Positions 23,911-32,171 of a DNA stretch of 62,839 bases are shown piece by piece. The notes beneath the pieces were generated by a model that did no database searches, was not told the origin of the DNA, and was given only the letters and a program-made list of their open reading frames with translations. The stretch comes from Anaerolineae bacterium (GTDB lineage: Bacteria; Chloroflexota; Anaerolineae; Aggregatilineales; Phototrophicaceae). A program made the position numbers and the translations under genes. How positions within the stretch are numbered: the stretch's first letter is position 1; each line of letters begins with the position of its first letter. The stretch covers positions 31,113 to 93,951 of the forward strand of contig JALHNB010000022.1 of assembly GCA_022843745.1 (NCBI GenBank), written 5' to 3'.

Positions 23911-25836
23911 ATGCGTCGCAGCGAGAAGCTTGTCTTATATGCCATTCTGCTCACTGCGGCGTTTTTGCGCACTCAGTATTTCCTTCAAATTGAACATAAC
24001 ATCGACCATGCTTATCCCATCTGGCAGGCGCTGCAAACGCTCGAACATGGCGATTGGCCGCTGACCGGGCAAAGCACATCGGTACTTTTTGCGAACCCCG
24101 CGCTGACCGGTTATCTCTATCTACCCTTCGTCGCGCTGACCCGTTCCCCTCTGAGCGTCTATATTCTGATTATCGCGCTGAATACGCTGGCGGTTTTGCT
24201 GGCGTTCCGCGCGGTGCGAACGCTGCTCGGCACACGTCCAGCATTGATTGCCGCTGCGATGATGGCGGTTAACCCCTGGGTGATCGAGTACAGCCGATCC
24301 GCCTGGGTACAGAGTTTGCTTCCATTTTTCGCCTGTGCGATTGCATGGCTGCTGTGGCCTGTGCTGCTCCGGCGCAGTCGTAATCCCTTCCGCCGGACAA
24401 TTCTCTCGCTGGTCATGCTCATGCTGATGACGCAAACCTATCTGCTGGCGTTCATGATGGTAATCCCAGTGGGCGTACTGCTGCTTATTTTCTGGCGGCG
24501 TGTACCAACCCGCGCGGTGATAATCGGTGGCGCGATTTTTTTCGCGGTATCGGCGATCTACGGCGCGGCTTTATGGACACAGCGCGACTCGGTTCAGCGG
24601 CGGCTGGATGATTTTTCGTCGCACTCCTCGCAACTGAGCAGTGAAGCCTGGAATCACGCCGTGCGGCTGGTTTCCGGCAGCGATTACGCATTAGCGCGTG
24701 GGCAGCTTGCCCCGACGGGAGATTGGCAGCTTCGCCAAAATTTGAGCCAGATCGCGCATTATGGGATTTTGACTGTGCTTGTTTTGGGGATAGGTCGCGC
24801 GATTTTTGTGATTTGGAGGGGGCGAAAAAATATAGGACAGGTCTCAGACCTGCCCCTACAGCAGTCCGATGCGGCAATTATTTTGCTGATCGGGTTCGGC
24901 CTGCCGGTGCTGCTGATGTCCTATGTTGGGCAGCCTGTGCATCCGTTTTACCAATTGCTTGGCCTGCCTGCGGGATATGCGCTGGCGGCGTGGGGCTTGA
25001 CCACCATTTTTCGCCCGGACACGCGAATCGGAGTCGCGATTTTATTGGCGCTTGGGTTGCCATTTGGTGTGCTGATGGGCATCAACAGCGCCCGATATTA
25101 TCAGGAAACGGTGGCGACTCCTGCTATAGACGGGACAGGTGCGCTGCCGCTGGAATGGGGTTTGCGTTTAGGCCGCGCGATCACCGATCATCTGCCACCC
25201 GGCGGCATCGTTTACGCCGATGAAGCACAGTGGACGTTTAACAGCTTTGCCGGGACGACCTTCCCCGTAGTCCGCGATACTCGTGCGCCGATTTTCAGCA
25301 TTGTTCCGCGCGAAGGTGGACTTTATATCGCTCCTCATGCGCCGGGAAGCGATGCTATGAATCCGCCTACATCAGCCACACGCGCCGAAACTCTGACTCT
25401 CCCGGATGGCTGGACGATCACGATTGACGAAAACCCGCCAAACGCCGCCGACTCGCTGGAAATTTCGCACCCGCTGGAGCAGGCAAGCGAACAGGGTATC
25501 ACACTGTTGGGTTACGACCTCGAAAAATTGGAGACAGCCTACACGCTAACCACCTATTGGCGCATTGATTCTGTGAATGCTGACACTCCCAATTGGTTAT
25601 TTGCCCCATTTGCCCACATTTTTGACGAATCCGGCGCACGGGTATTGATCGTCGATGGGGCGCTTGCTCCCGGTAGTGAGTGGCACGTCGGGGATATTCA
25701 CGTTCACCGCATGACCATCAATTTGCCCGCACTCGCCACATTTAGCGCCAGCATCGGGCAGTATGATTCTGTCAGCGGGCGCAATGTCATCTTTTTGCCA
25801 GATTACGTGCCGATGGTTTCGCTGCCACTGGAATAA
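23911..25836 (+). CDS. GT39-type polyprenyl-phosphate-sugar transferase
   Basis: About 641 aa (ATG 23911; a GTG one codon earlier is possible). The N-terminal ~430 residues contain ten or more TM helices, with the first extracytoplasmic loop carrying an acidic position (QIEHNIDHAYPIWQAL) as in ArnT/PMT-fold enzymes. The last ~200 residues are a soluble beta-rich domain. Such proteins transfer a sugar from a lipid donor on the outer face. A palindromic repeat is inserted in frame in a loop between helices (IGQVSDLPLQQ). It follows DedA closely. Substrate unknown. Confidence 0.85.
   Translation: MRRSEKLVLYAILLTAAFLRTQYFLQIEHNIDHAYPIWQALQTLEHGDWPLTGQSTSVLFANPALTGYLYLPFVALTRSPLSVYILIIALNTLAVLLAFRAVRTLLGTRPALIAAAMMAVNPWVIEYSRSAWVQSLLPFFACAIAWLLWPVLLRRSRNPFRRTILSLVMLMLMTQTYLLAFMMVIPVGVLLLIFWRRVPTRAVIIGGAIFFAVSAIYGAALWTQRDSVQRRLDDFSSHSSQLSSEAWNHAVRLVSGSDYALARGQLAPTGDWQLRQNLSQIAHYGILTVLVLGIGRAIFVIWRGRKNIGQVSDLPLQQSDAAIILLIGFGLPVLLMSYVGQPVHPFYQLLGLPAGYALAAWGLTTIFRPDTRIGVAILLALGLPFGVLMGINSARYYQETVATPAIDGTGALPLEWGLRLGRAITDHLPPGGIVYADEAQWTFNSFAGTTFPVVRDTRAPIFSIVPREGGLYIAPHAPGSDAMNPPTSATRAETLTLPDGWTITIDENPPNAADSLEISHPLEQASEQGITLLGYDLEKLETAYTLTTYWRIDSVNADTPNWLFAPFAHIFDESGARVLIVDGALAPGSEWHVGDIHVHRMTINLPALATFSASIGQYDSVSGRNVIFLPDYVPMVSLPLE
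24833..24859. repeat. REP-like palindrome inside GT39 gene (coding)
   Basis: ACAGGTCTCAGACCTG centre with flanks TAGG and CCCCTAC. The reading frame stays open through it (GQVSDLPLQ), in a predicted loop between two membrane helices. Confidence 0.85.
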
Positions 25837-25890
25837 TGGCGCGGCGCGAACAGGTGATATAAAATCCCTTCTGTCACAGGAGGCTTGAAA

Positions 25891-26739
25891 ATGAAAAAAA
25901 TTGTTGTCACTGGCGGCAGCGGGCGCGTTGGTCGTGCGGTGATTCATGAACTGCTGGAACATGGTTACGAAGTTCTCAACGTCGATGTTCGCCCATCTGA
26001 TAACGAACAGGTCGAATTTCGTAACGTCGATCTGACCGATTACGGCGCGGCATTTGTCGTGCTGCACGGCGCGGATGCGGTCATCCACATGGCTGCCAAC
26101 GCCTCGCCGGATACCAATTTGCAAACAGGCGCGGCGACATTTCATCAGAATATGACCAGCACCTACAACATTTTTAACGCGGCGACAGCGCTCGGCTTGC
26201 AGCGGGTCGTGTGGGCTTCGAGCATCACCGTATCCGGTTATCCCTACGATCACACGCCAATAGCCTATGCGCCGCTGGATGAAGATCACCCCGTTGCGCC
26301 AGAATCGAGCTATGCGCTTTCGAAGGCGATGGGCGAAGAAGCGGCTAAACACTTTGCCCGGTGGAGTGGTGTGCCGTTTATCGGTCTGCGCTATGCCCTG
26401 GTCGTCGCTGACGACGCTGCGTATCAATTTCTGAAAACGCTTCGTGAGCGTGAAGATGCCTATAAAATCGCTGCGCTGTGGGCTTATGTTGATGCACGTG
26501 ATACGGCGCAAATCTGTCGCCTCTCGCTCGAAGCTAATATTCAGGGTGCGGAAGTTTTTAATGTGGGCGCATCAGAAACCATCATGAAAATCCCGACCCG
26601 TGATCTGATGGCGAAGACATTCCCGGAGGCTAAAATTCGCGAGAATTTGGGCGATTTTGAATCGGTTTTTAGCATCGAAAAAGCGCGTCGAATGCTTGGC
26701 TACGCGCCAAAATATTCCTGGCATCAGTACATACCTTAG
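25891..26739 (+). CDS. NAD-dependent epimerase/dehydratase (extended SDR), copy 1
   Basis: About 282 aa from ATG 25891, which has a textbook AGGAGG at 25878-25883; the upstream TTG is not needed. Cofactor loop VTGGSGRVGRAVIHELLEHG; active-site YxxxK in SSYALSKAMGEEAAKH; substrate-side segment FIGLRYALV. It acts on a sugar nucleotide or related carbonyl compound, substrate not known. Shares most of its length with the next gene (EVLNVDV, LHGADAVIHMAAN, TYNIFNAAT), so the two arose by tandem duplication. Confidence 0.9.
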   Translation: MKKIVVTGGSGRVGRAVIHELLEHGYEVLNVDVRPSDNEQVEFRNVDLTDYGAAFVVLHGADAVIHMAANASPDTNLQTGAATFHQNMTSTYNIFNAATALGLQRVVWASSITVSGYPYDHTPIAYAPLDEDHPVAPESSYALSKAMGEEAAKHFARWSGVPFIGLRYALVVADDAAYQFLKTLREREDAYKIAALWAYVDARDTAQICRLSLEANIQGAEVFNVGASETIMKIPTRDLMAKTFPEAKIRENLGDFESVFSIEKARRMLGYAPKYSWHQYIP

Positions 26740-26750
26740 AGGAGAGCGTC

Positions 26751-27599
26751 ATGATTAAAAAAGTGGTCGTAACAGGCGGCAGCGGCAAAGCGGGACGCGC
26801 GGCGGTTCGCGAACTGCTACAACACGGTTACGAAGTCCTCAACGTCGATGTGATGCGTCCGGCGGAAAATCTGACAACGTTTCGTCAGGTCGATCTGACC
26901 GATTATGGGCAGACGTTCGCCGCGCTGCATGGGGCGGATGCTGTTGTCCATATGGCTGCTAATCCCGCGCCGGACGATAATCCGCAGACGGGTGAGGAGC
27001 GCTTCCGGGGCAACACCGCCAGCACCTATAATATTTTTAACGCCGCTACGACATTGGGAATGCAGCGCGTCGTTTGGGCATCCAGCGAAACGGTTCTGGG
27101 GCTGCCATTCCAGCGCCAGAAACCGCAGTATGTGCCGATTGACGAAGATCAGCCGACTTATCCAGAATCGAGCTATGCGCTTTCAAAAGTCATCAGCGAG
27201 GAAATGGCGCGGCAGTTCAACCGCTGGACAGGTATTCCGTTCGTCGGTCTGCGATTCTCAAACATCATGGAAGGCCCGCACGATTACGCGCCGTTTCCGA
27301 CTTATTGGGATGATCCCCTCAAGCGTCCCTGGAATCTGTGGGGATATGTCGATTCACGGGATGTCGCGCAGTCCTGCCGCTTGGGACTGGAAGCCGACTT
27401 TACAGGTGCAGAAGCTTTCATTATCGCGGCGGGCGATACGGTCATGAAAACGCCGAGCCGCGACCTGATGGCAGCGGTTTTCCCGAACGTCCCGATTCGC
27501 GATGATCTAGGCGAATTCGATTCGCTTTTGAGCAACAAAAAAGCAGGTAGATTGCTGGGCTATGTGCCTCAGCATTCCTGGCGCGAATTTGTCGGCTAG
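26751..27599 (+). CDS. NAD-dependent epimerase/dehydratase (extended SDR), copy 2
   Basis: A 282-aa paralogue of the preceding protein, starting 11 bp after it with GAGGAG as ribosome site. VTGGSGKAGRAAVRELLQHG binds NAD(P); YALSKVISEEMARQ holds the catalytic Tyr and Lys. It differs mainly in the middle (EGPHDYAPFPTYWDDPLK), so the substrate pocket has probably diverged. Its stop codon overlaps that of the convergent trmB gene by two bases. Confidence 0.9.
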   Translation: MIKKVVVTGGSGKAGRAAVRELLQHGYEVLNVDVMRPAENLTTFRQVDLTDYGQTFAALHGADAVVHMAANPAPDDNPQTGEERFRGNTASTYNIFNAATTLGMQRVVWASSETVLGLPFQRQKPQYVPIDEDQPTYPESSYALSKVISEEMARQFNRWTGIPFVGLRFSNIMEGPHDYAPFPTYWDDPLKRPWNLWGYVDSRDVAQSCRLGLEADFTGAEAFIIAAGDTVMKTPSRDLMAAVFPNVPIRDDLGEFDSLLSNKKAGRLLGYVPQHSWREFVG

Positions 27600-28579
27600 T
27601 CTGAATCTTCGCGTAGCTTATTGATTAAAACCTGCGAATCGGGATGTAAACCGATGAGCCAATCGCCGAGCAGGGATGCCGCTTTGTGAACGCCAGCGGT
27701 TGACCGGGGATGGCCGAGCGAACTCAGTTGCAGCGTATATTGGTGCGGCTGGTCACGCGCCAGAAGCAGAAAACCGATGCGCTGTTCAATCGTCGGTTCT
27801 TTGATAAACACCTCGAACAGCAGCGTATCCTCACCTTGATAGCCAGCGATCAGGCTGACGCGCGTCTCGCCATCCACCGAGTCGCTCGGCTGGAAGCGCG
27901 AGAGCATTTCGGGGAGCATCAGCGGGCTGCTAAAAACGATGTGCGGCATATCCCATTCCTTGATAACTGGCAGCGGAAGCGCGGGGCGGTCATTCCGTCG
28001 ATAGGCGAAATAATAACACGAACGCCCCTCGCGGATAGCCTTCATTTCATATTTGGTGGTGACTCTGCCTGGCATCGACCCCGCCCAGGGTGCATCAAGT
28101 AAATTTTCTAACTGGGGCGTCGCTTGCAAAATTTCGCTGCTCATCTCGGCATATTCGATAATATCGGTTGCCAGGTAGAGCAATGCTCCCGGCGCGAGTC
28201 GATTGACCAGCGTATCCAGCGTATCGCGCTGCATCAGGCGGCGATGTCCGTGCTTGGTTTTGAACCAGGGATCGGGAAAATTGATATGAACCTGCGTAAG
28301 CGTCGCGGGCTGAAACATATGATGCAGCGCGGTTTCGGCAGTGCCGTGAATCACACGCACATTCTCAAACTCCATTCTTTCCAACGCATTCTCCACATGC
28401 GTCAGGCAGCGGTTTGAGACTTCCAGCCCGACCAGATTGTGATCGGGATGCTGCTGCGCCAGATGAAATAAAAACTGACCCCGCCCAAAGCCGATTTCGA
28501 GGATGAGAGGGCGATCCGTGCCGAATAAAGTCGCCCAGTTCGTCGGCCAGGGCAGGGTTAAGCTGCTCAGTTTTTGCAT
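27596..28579 (-). CDS. trmB: tRNA (guanine-N7-)-methyltransferase with C-terminal extension
   Basis: TrmB makes m7G at position 46 of tRNAs using S-adenosylmethionine. Residues 1 to ~195 are the standard enzyme: EIGFGRGQFLFHLA is motif I, GLEVSNRCL binds SAM, and NFPDPWFKTKHGHRRLMQ is the family signature with the catalytic Asp. The protein has 327 aa, about 110-130 longer than usual. The extra C-terminal part (from ~DRPALPLP on) is a beta-rich domain of unknown role. Starts 2 bp downstream of the PhyH-type gene, probably translationally coupled. Confidence 0.92.
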   Translation of the reverse strand: MQKLSSLTLPWPTNWATLFGTDRPLILEIGFGRGQFLFHLAQQHPDHNLVGLEVSNRCLTHVENALERMEFENVRVIHGTAETALHHMFQPATLTQVHINFPDPWFKTKHGHRRLMQRDTLDTLVNRLAPGALLYLATDIIEYAEMSSEILQATPQLENLLDAPWAGSMPGRVTTKYEMKAIREGRSCYYFAYRRNDRPALPLPVIKEWDMPHIVFSSPLMLPEMLSRFQPSDSVDGETRVSLIAGYQGEDTLLFEVFIKEPTIEQRIGFLLLARDQPHQYTLQLSSLGHPRSTAGVHKAASLLGDWLIGLHPDSQVLINKLREDSD

Positions 28580-28581
28580 GG

Positions 28582-29364
28582 CTACAGGTCGTAATGTGTA
28601 CCCATAGACGACGGCTCAATCGCAGTGCCGCCACGTTGATAGCGGTTGTCAATCGAAAGCCGCAGTTGATTCGCGGTCAGATTGGGCAGCGCCTTGTGAA
28701 CGGTATGCGAGTGAAACATGAGCGCGTCGCCAAATTCAAAGCCGCTGGCGTGCCATTCCTGATGAGGCAGTTGGTCATCTTCCAGTCCGAAGGGGACATT
28801 TCTGCCGCTGAATTTTCGGTGGTCGATGAAACCTTCTTTATTTGACCCTTTCAAAATCGCCAACCCGCCTAATTCCATTGGGCAGTCACCAAGCGGAATC
28901 CATACGGTATACGTTTCCGCCGCGCCACGAATGTAATAAAAATCCTGATGCGCGGGGATGGTTTGCCCGATATTTTGCGGAAAGGTGATACGCCCGATTT
29001 TACGTCTGTGGAGCAGCACCGGATCGCCCGTTACTTTTCCGACGACGCTCATTAATCCCTCGTCCTCTGGCGCGGCCTCAAACGAAGGCAGGTGAATGAC
29101 GTGGCGATAGACCTTCATAAATTCGGGGTCGCCTTCGGTGTATGGCCCAGCGCCACTCCAGATACCATCCATCACATCGGCCTTTTGGTCGAGCCAGCCC
29201 GCGTTGGCGCACAGATCGAGTATATCGCGCCGCAGTGTGAGCAGTTTTTCTTTGGGGGCGACACCACGCAGGAATAAATAGCCGTTTTCATCAATCATAC
29301 TTTTCAACCGCGCCGGATCGCCCAGCGCATCATTTGCAATGATAAAAGACGTGTAGTTTTCCAT
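28582..29364 (-). CDS. Phytanoyl-CoA dioxygenase (PhyH) family protein
   Basis: A 260-aa Fe(II)/2-oxoglutarate oxygenase of the PhyH superfamily. Iron ligands are visible as HQD in IPAHQDFYYIRG and the distal His in FHSHTVHKALPN; the 2OG-binding Arg is probably in QLRLSIDNRYQRG. Family members hydroxylate lipids or small molecules. The gene lies between a methyltransferase and trmB on the same strand; the substrate is unknown. Upstream sequence is made of decayed tandem repeats of the previous gene's 3' end. Confidence 0.9.
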   Translation of the reverse strand: MENYTSFIIANDALGDPARLKSMIDENGYLFLRGVAPKEKLLTLRRDILDLCANAGWLDQKADVMDGIWSGAGPYTEGDPEFMKVYRHVIHLPSFEAAPEDEGLMSVVGKVTGDPVLLHRRKIGRITFPQNIGQTIPAHQDFYYIRGAAETYTVWIPLGDCPMELGGLAILKGSNKEGFIDHRKFSGRNVPFGLEDDQLPHQEWHASGFEFGDALMFHSHTVHKALPNLTANQLRLSIDNRYQRGGTAIEPSSMGTHYDL

Positions 29365-29374
29365 AATGAGCTAT

Positions 29375-29458
29375 CCTCTGAGTAGACTGTAGCAGATCAA
29401 TTTTCTTCTAAGCAGACTATAGCAGGTCAATTAACCTTTGAGCAGGCTATAACGATTA
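29375..29458. repeat. Decayed tandem repeats of a gene 3' end (30-bp period)
   Basis: Three units start near 29375, 29405 and 29435, each like CTTTGAGCAGGCTATAACG (variants CTCTGAGTAGACTGTAGC and TTCTAAGCAGACTATAGC). The last one is the coding 3' end (RYSLLKG plus stop) of the minus-strand methyltransferase. The other two fill the gap to the next start codon. Confidence 0.8.
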
Positions 29459-30132
29459 ACCGCGCCGTCGAAACCATCGGCACGATACGATTGTATCTCA
29501 GTTAGCCCGGTTGCGGCGACCAGCGCGGCATGTTCGGTATCATCGACATAATGGCAGTAGCGCAGTGCCACTTCACCACGCCGCCAATCGAGCAAATAAT
29601 CATTGGCTTCGACGCTGATGTCGGCAGGCCAGGGAACGACTCGCTGGCGGAAGCGCTCATATTCATAAAATCGCCAGCAGGCAAATGCCAAAATCCCGCC
29701 GGGTTTGATGCGATGCGACAGGGTTCGCACAAAATTTTGTCGCTGCTCCGCGCCGGGGATATGGTGCATCACACCGAACAGCACCACCAGATCATAGAGT
29801 CCGCTGTCCGGCGGGTTCTCGATGATGTCGCGTTCTTCGAATCTTGCGTCCGGCAGTATAGTCAGTGCCGCGCGTGCGTGTTCCAGCAGCGCCGGATTAT
29901 TATCCATGCCGTGATACTGTACATTCGTTGCGCCAAAATGTTCCGCCAGAAAAACGCCGAAACGCCCGTTGCCGCAGCCAACATCCAGCACCGAAAGCGG
30001 CGTTTTGAGATGCGGTAAAAGCACATTCCAGCCCGGCCAGGCCTGCCCGCGCGTCTGGTCAAATTCGTCGGCGGTGACGCGGTAAAATTCGCGATTGATG
30101 GCGTTCAGGCGGTGAATGGTGGAGTCGTTCAT
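29431..30132 (-). CDS. Class I SAM-dependent methyltransferase
   Basis: About 233 aa from ATG 30132 (MNDSTIHRLNAINREFYR); longer starts would run into the divergent gene. Motif I VLDVGCGNGRFGVFLAEHFG, motif II-like YHGMDNNPALLEHA, motif IV LYDLVVLFGVMHHIPG. Substrate not identifiable. The 5' end region is shared with the divergent DUF3566-like gene, and its 3' end is duplicated in tandem downstream. Confidence 0.9.
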   Translation of the reverse strand: MNDSTIHRLNAINREFYRVTADEFDQTRGQAWPGWNVLLPHLKTPLSVLDVGCGNGRFGVFLAEHFGATNVQYHGMDNNPALLEHARAALTILPDARFEERDIIENPPDSGLYDLVVLFGVMHHIPGAEQRQNFVRTLSHRIKPGGILAFACWRFYEYERFRQRVVPWPADISVEANDYLLDWRRGEVALRYCHYVDDTEHAALVAATGLTEIQSYRADGFDGAVNRYSLLKG

Positions 30133-30196
30133 TGTCAGAAAATTTGTTTCGCTATAAAGTTGGTTGAAATAGCTTTGAGTTGGGGGGATTATACAC

Positions 30197-30577
30197 ATGG
30201 TCATCATCAAGCGCATTCGAGTCGGGTCGGCGTTTCGCGTGGGGTTGTTAGTCGGAGCAGTGGTCGCGACTATTACCGGGCTGCTCGTCGTTGCTTTTCA
30301 GGGGTTGTTTCTGGGGGCGATTGTGAGCCTCATATCTCTTGATCCGCAGTCTGGCGGCACTTTTTCGCGTAACAGCGATGCATTTGCCACCTTCAGCCTG
30401 ATAACGCTCTGCATTTTTTATGGTATGTATGTCGTGTTTTCAGCGATTTTTGGGGGCATCAGTGCAGCCATCACCGCCTTTGCTTATAATCTCGCTGCCA
30501 GATGGATTGGCGGGTTGGAGATCGAGCTTGAAACCGATGGCAAAAGCAAGCGCGGCGTGGATGATATTTTTGAATAG
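30197..30577 (+). CDS. Small membrane protein, DUF3566-like
   Basis: 126 aa with two long hydrophobic segments (VGLLVGAVVATITGLLVVAF and FSLITLCIFYGMYVVFSAIF) and a third short one (ISAAITAFAYNLAARWIGGL). The N-terminal VIIKRIRVGSAFRVGLL and the C-terminal NLAARWIGGLEIELE resemble DUF3566-type transmembrane proteins, a tentative match. Divergent from the methyltransferase gene; convergent with the SH3 protein. Function unknown. Confidence 0.7.
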   Translation: MVIIKRIRVGSAFRVGLLVGAVVATITGLLVVAFQGLFLGAIVSLISLDPQSGGTFSRNSDAFATFSLITLCIFYGMYVVFSAIFGGISAAITAFAYNLAARWIGGLEIELETDGKSKRGVDDIFE

Positions 30578-30595
30578 CCTGTCAGATAAAGATTG

Positions 30596-30624
30596 CTCAG
30601 GCAGGTTTTGAGGCCTGCCTGTAG
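30596..30624. repeat. REP-like hairpin between convergent genes
   Basis: CAGGCAGGTTTTGAGGCCTGCCTG forms a stem around a short loop, flanked by CT and TAG like the GTAGGGGCAGG elements. Located between convergent genes ending at 30577 and 30643, so it could serve as a bidirectional 3' hairpin. Confidence 0.65.
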
Positions 30625-30642
30625 CAGATGACATTGAATATG

Positions 30643-31422
30643 TTAATCGCAGCCGCTTTCCGAAAGGAAGTCCGCGCTGACCCATCCCTGCATATCCAGG
30701 TAAACGACTTTGTACCAGCCTTCGATACGGTCTGTCGCTTTATAGGTTGTTTGCCAGGGAAGTGTCGAAATCACAGTGCTGGTGGTCGTATTTGGCTCCG
30801 TGCGGATGCGAACGGCGCGTGTTGTGGTCACACGGCAGTTTTGCAAACTTTCCGATCCAGCGACAACAGCGGTAACAGGAGTCGTGCTATCTGTGGTCGT
30901 CACCGTGATAGAGGAGAGTGCGCCACCGGAAGGATTTGCGGCATCCGGCGCGATAATGGGCTGCGCACCATCCAGTGGTGTTCCGGTAGCCGGATCGAGA
31001 TGATACAAGTCTTCCTTGCCCGTGTACCAGACGACGATATAGCCTGCGCCATCGGGATAGAAGGTGTTGAGCTGATACTCACCAGTCGTCAATCTGGAAA
31101 TAATCACAGGACGACCTGAAAGCTGGTTCGTACCCTCACCGATCACGACATTGCCATCGGTAGGAATTGGCACTCTTTTGTCGATGCTGATAATCGGCTT
31201 GCCAACATCCGTACCCTGACTGGGCGTGAGAACGACGATATTATCGCCGATCAGATAAATGAGTACCGGTGCGCCGCAGTCACGTGGGGGGCGGTTATTG
31301 ATGCGGTTATCGCCCGTCACACAGTTAAAGTCGTCACCAGCGACGTTCCCGACCAGCGTGAGCGCACCCAACAGTAATACGATCAGCATTATGAGGCGTT
31401 TATAAGGTAAATGGGTTTTCAT
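30643..31422 (-). CDS. Secreted SH3b-domain protein
   Basis: About 259 aa from ATG 31422 (MKTHLPYKRL), preceded by AGAGAGAA. Signal peptide LIMLIVLLLGALTLVGNVAG. The middle is a beta-rich domain seen in Chloroflexi extracellular proteins (GDNIVVLTPSQGTDVGK, YQLNTFYPDGAGYIVVWYTG). The C-terminus is a bacterial SH3 domain (TTRAVRIRTEPNTTTSTVIS...EGWYKVVYLDMQGWVSADFL) that may bind cell-wall or surface polymer. Cysteines near both ends (NCVTGD, RDCGAP, ESGCD) could form disulfides. Target unknown. Confidence 0.85.
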   Translation of the reverse strand: MKTHLPYKRLIMLIVLLLGALTLVGNVAGDDFNCVTGDNRINNRPPRDCGAPVLIYLIGDNIVVLTPSQGTDVGKPIISIDKRVPIPTDGNVVIGEGTNQLSGRPVIISRLTTGEYQLNTFYPDGAGYIVVWYTGKEDLYHLDPATGTPLDGAQPIIAPDAANPSGGALSSITVTTTDSTTPVTAVVAGSESLQNCRVTTTRAVRIRTEPNTTTSTVISTLPWQTTYKATDRIEGWYKVVYLDMQGWVSADFLSESGCD

Positions 31423-31493
31423 AACATTTCTCTCTATCTTAAAAGCCTGACCCGACAATTATTTCCCAGAGTCTTCGCGATGTCAAAAGTTTA

Positions 31494-32162
31494 TTAAGGG
31501 CTGCCGTCTATTTTTCGCCCCTGTGTCAGTTCATTTAGCCGCGTGAGCACTAGTTTTGATGCTGCTGCATCGTTCAGCATACGAGCAATCTGCGGAGCGA
31601 TTGTGCCTGTAAGGTCAGACGCTTCCTTCCATCGATACCCGTAGAGCATCAAAATGGTGGTGAAACTGTGATATCGCAGCAGATACTCCGAATTTTTTTG
31701 AAGCGTCTCCATCAAAGCCTGACGGCTAGGTTCACCAGGCATTTCCGCTAATGCGCGAACGGCATCAATCCGCTGAGAACTATCGAGACGCTTGTCCTGT
31801 ACCATCGTGGCAATATCCCTGACAGCCTGTGGATCACGCACAATACGCCATAAAGCCTGGGCATAAGCAGGTTTTTTGTCCTTTGCCAGCAGCTTGCGGA
31901 TCGGCGCGGCGGCTTTTTGAGAGCGAATGATGCCTAAACCTATCGCCGGGCGACTGTCGCCACCGGGTAATTTTTCGATCATCATTCGCTCGGCTTCGGC
32001 GAGTTCGTCCGGTGTGAGCTTCTTAAATATGCCCTCATCCAGGCCATCATGAATCACACGCTGGAGATCGCCATCGCTGATGAAATTGCCATAAAAAGCC
32101 TTAAAATTTTCAGACGCATTTCGCGGCAAATTCAAGTTTGATCTTTTCAGAAAACCGAACAT
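31494..32162 (-). CDS. HEAT-like alpha-helical protein
   Basis: 222 aa, soluble, almost wholly helical. The centre has paired-helix segments reminiscent of HEAT/PBS-lyase repeats (RKLLAKDKKPAYAQALWRIV, RIDAVRALAEMPGEPSRQAL). No catalytic motif is seen. It starts 9 bp after the Elp3 gene on the same strand, so it is likely co-expressed; any link to tRNA modification is inference only. Confidence 0.7.
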   Translation of the reverse strand: MFGFLKRSNLNLPRNASENFKAFYGNFISDGDLQRVIHDGLDEGIFKKLTPDELAEAERMMIEKLPGGDSRPAIGLGIIRSQKAAAPIRKLLAKDKKPAYAQALWRIVRDPQAVRDIATMVQDKRLDSSQRIDAVRALAEMPGEPSRQALMETLQKNSEYLLRYHSFTTILMLYGYRWKEASDLTGTIAPQIARMLNDAAASKLVLTRLNELTQGRKIDGSP

Positions 32163-32171
32163 TTTTAACCC

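Noticed and set aside
25597-26511. Minus-strand open frame of 304 codons spanning the GT39 end and first SDR
   Set aside because: Crosses two plus-strand genes with strong motif support; compositional shadow.
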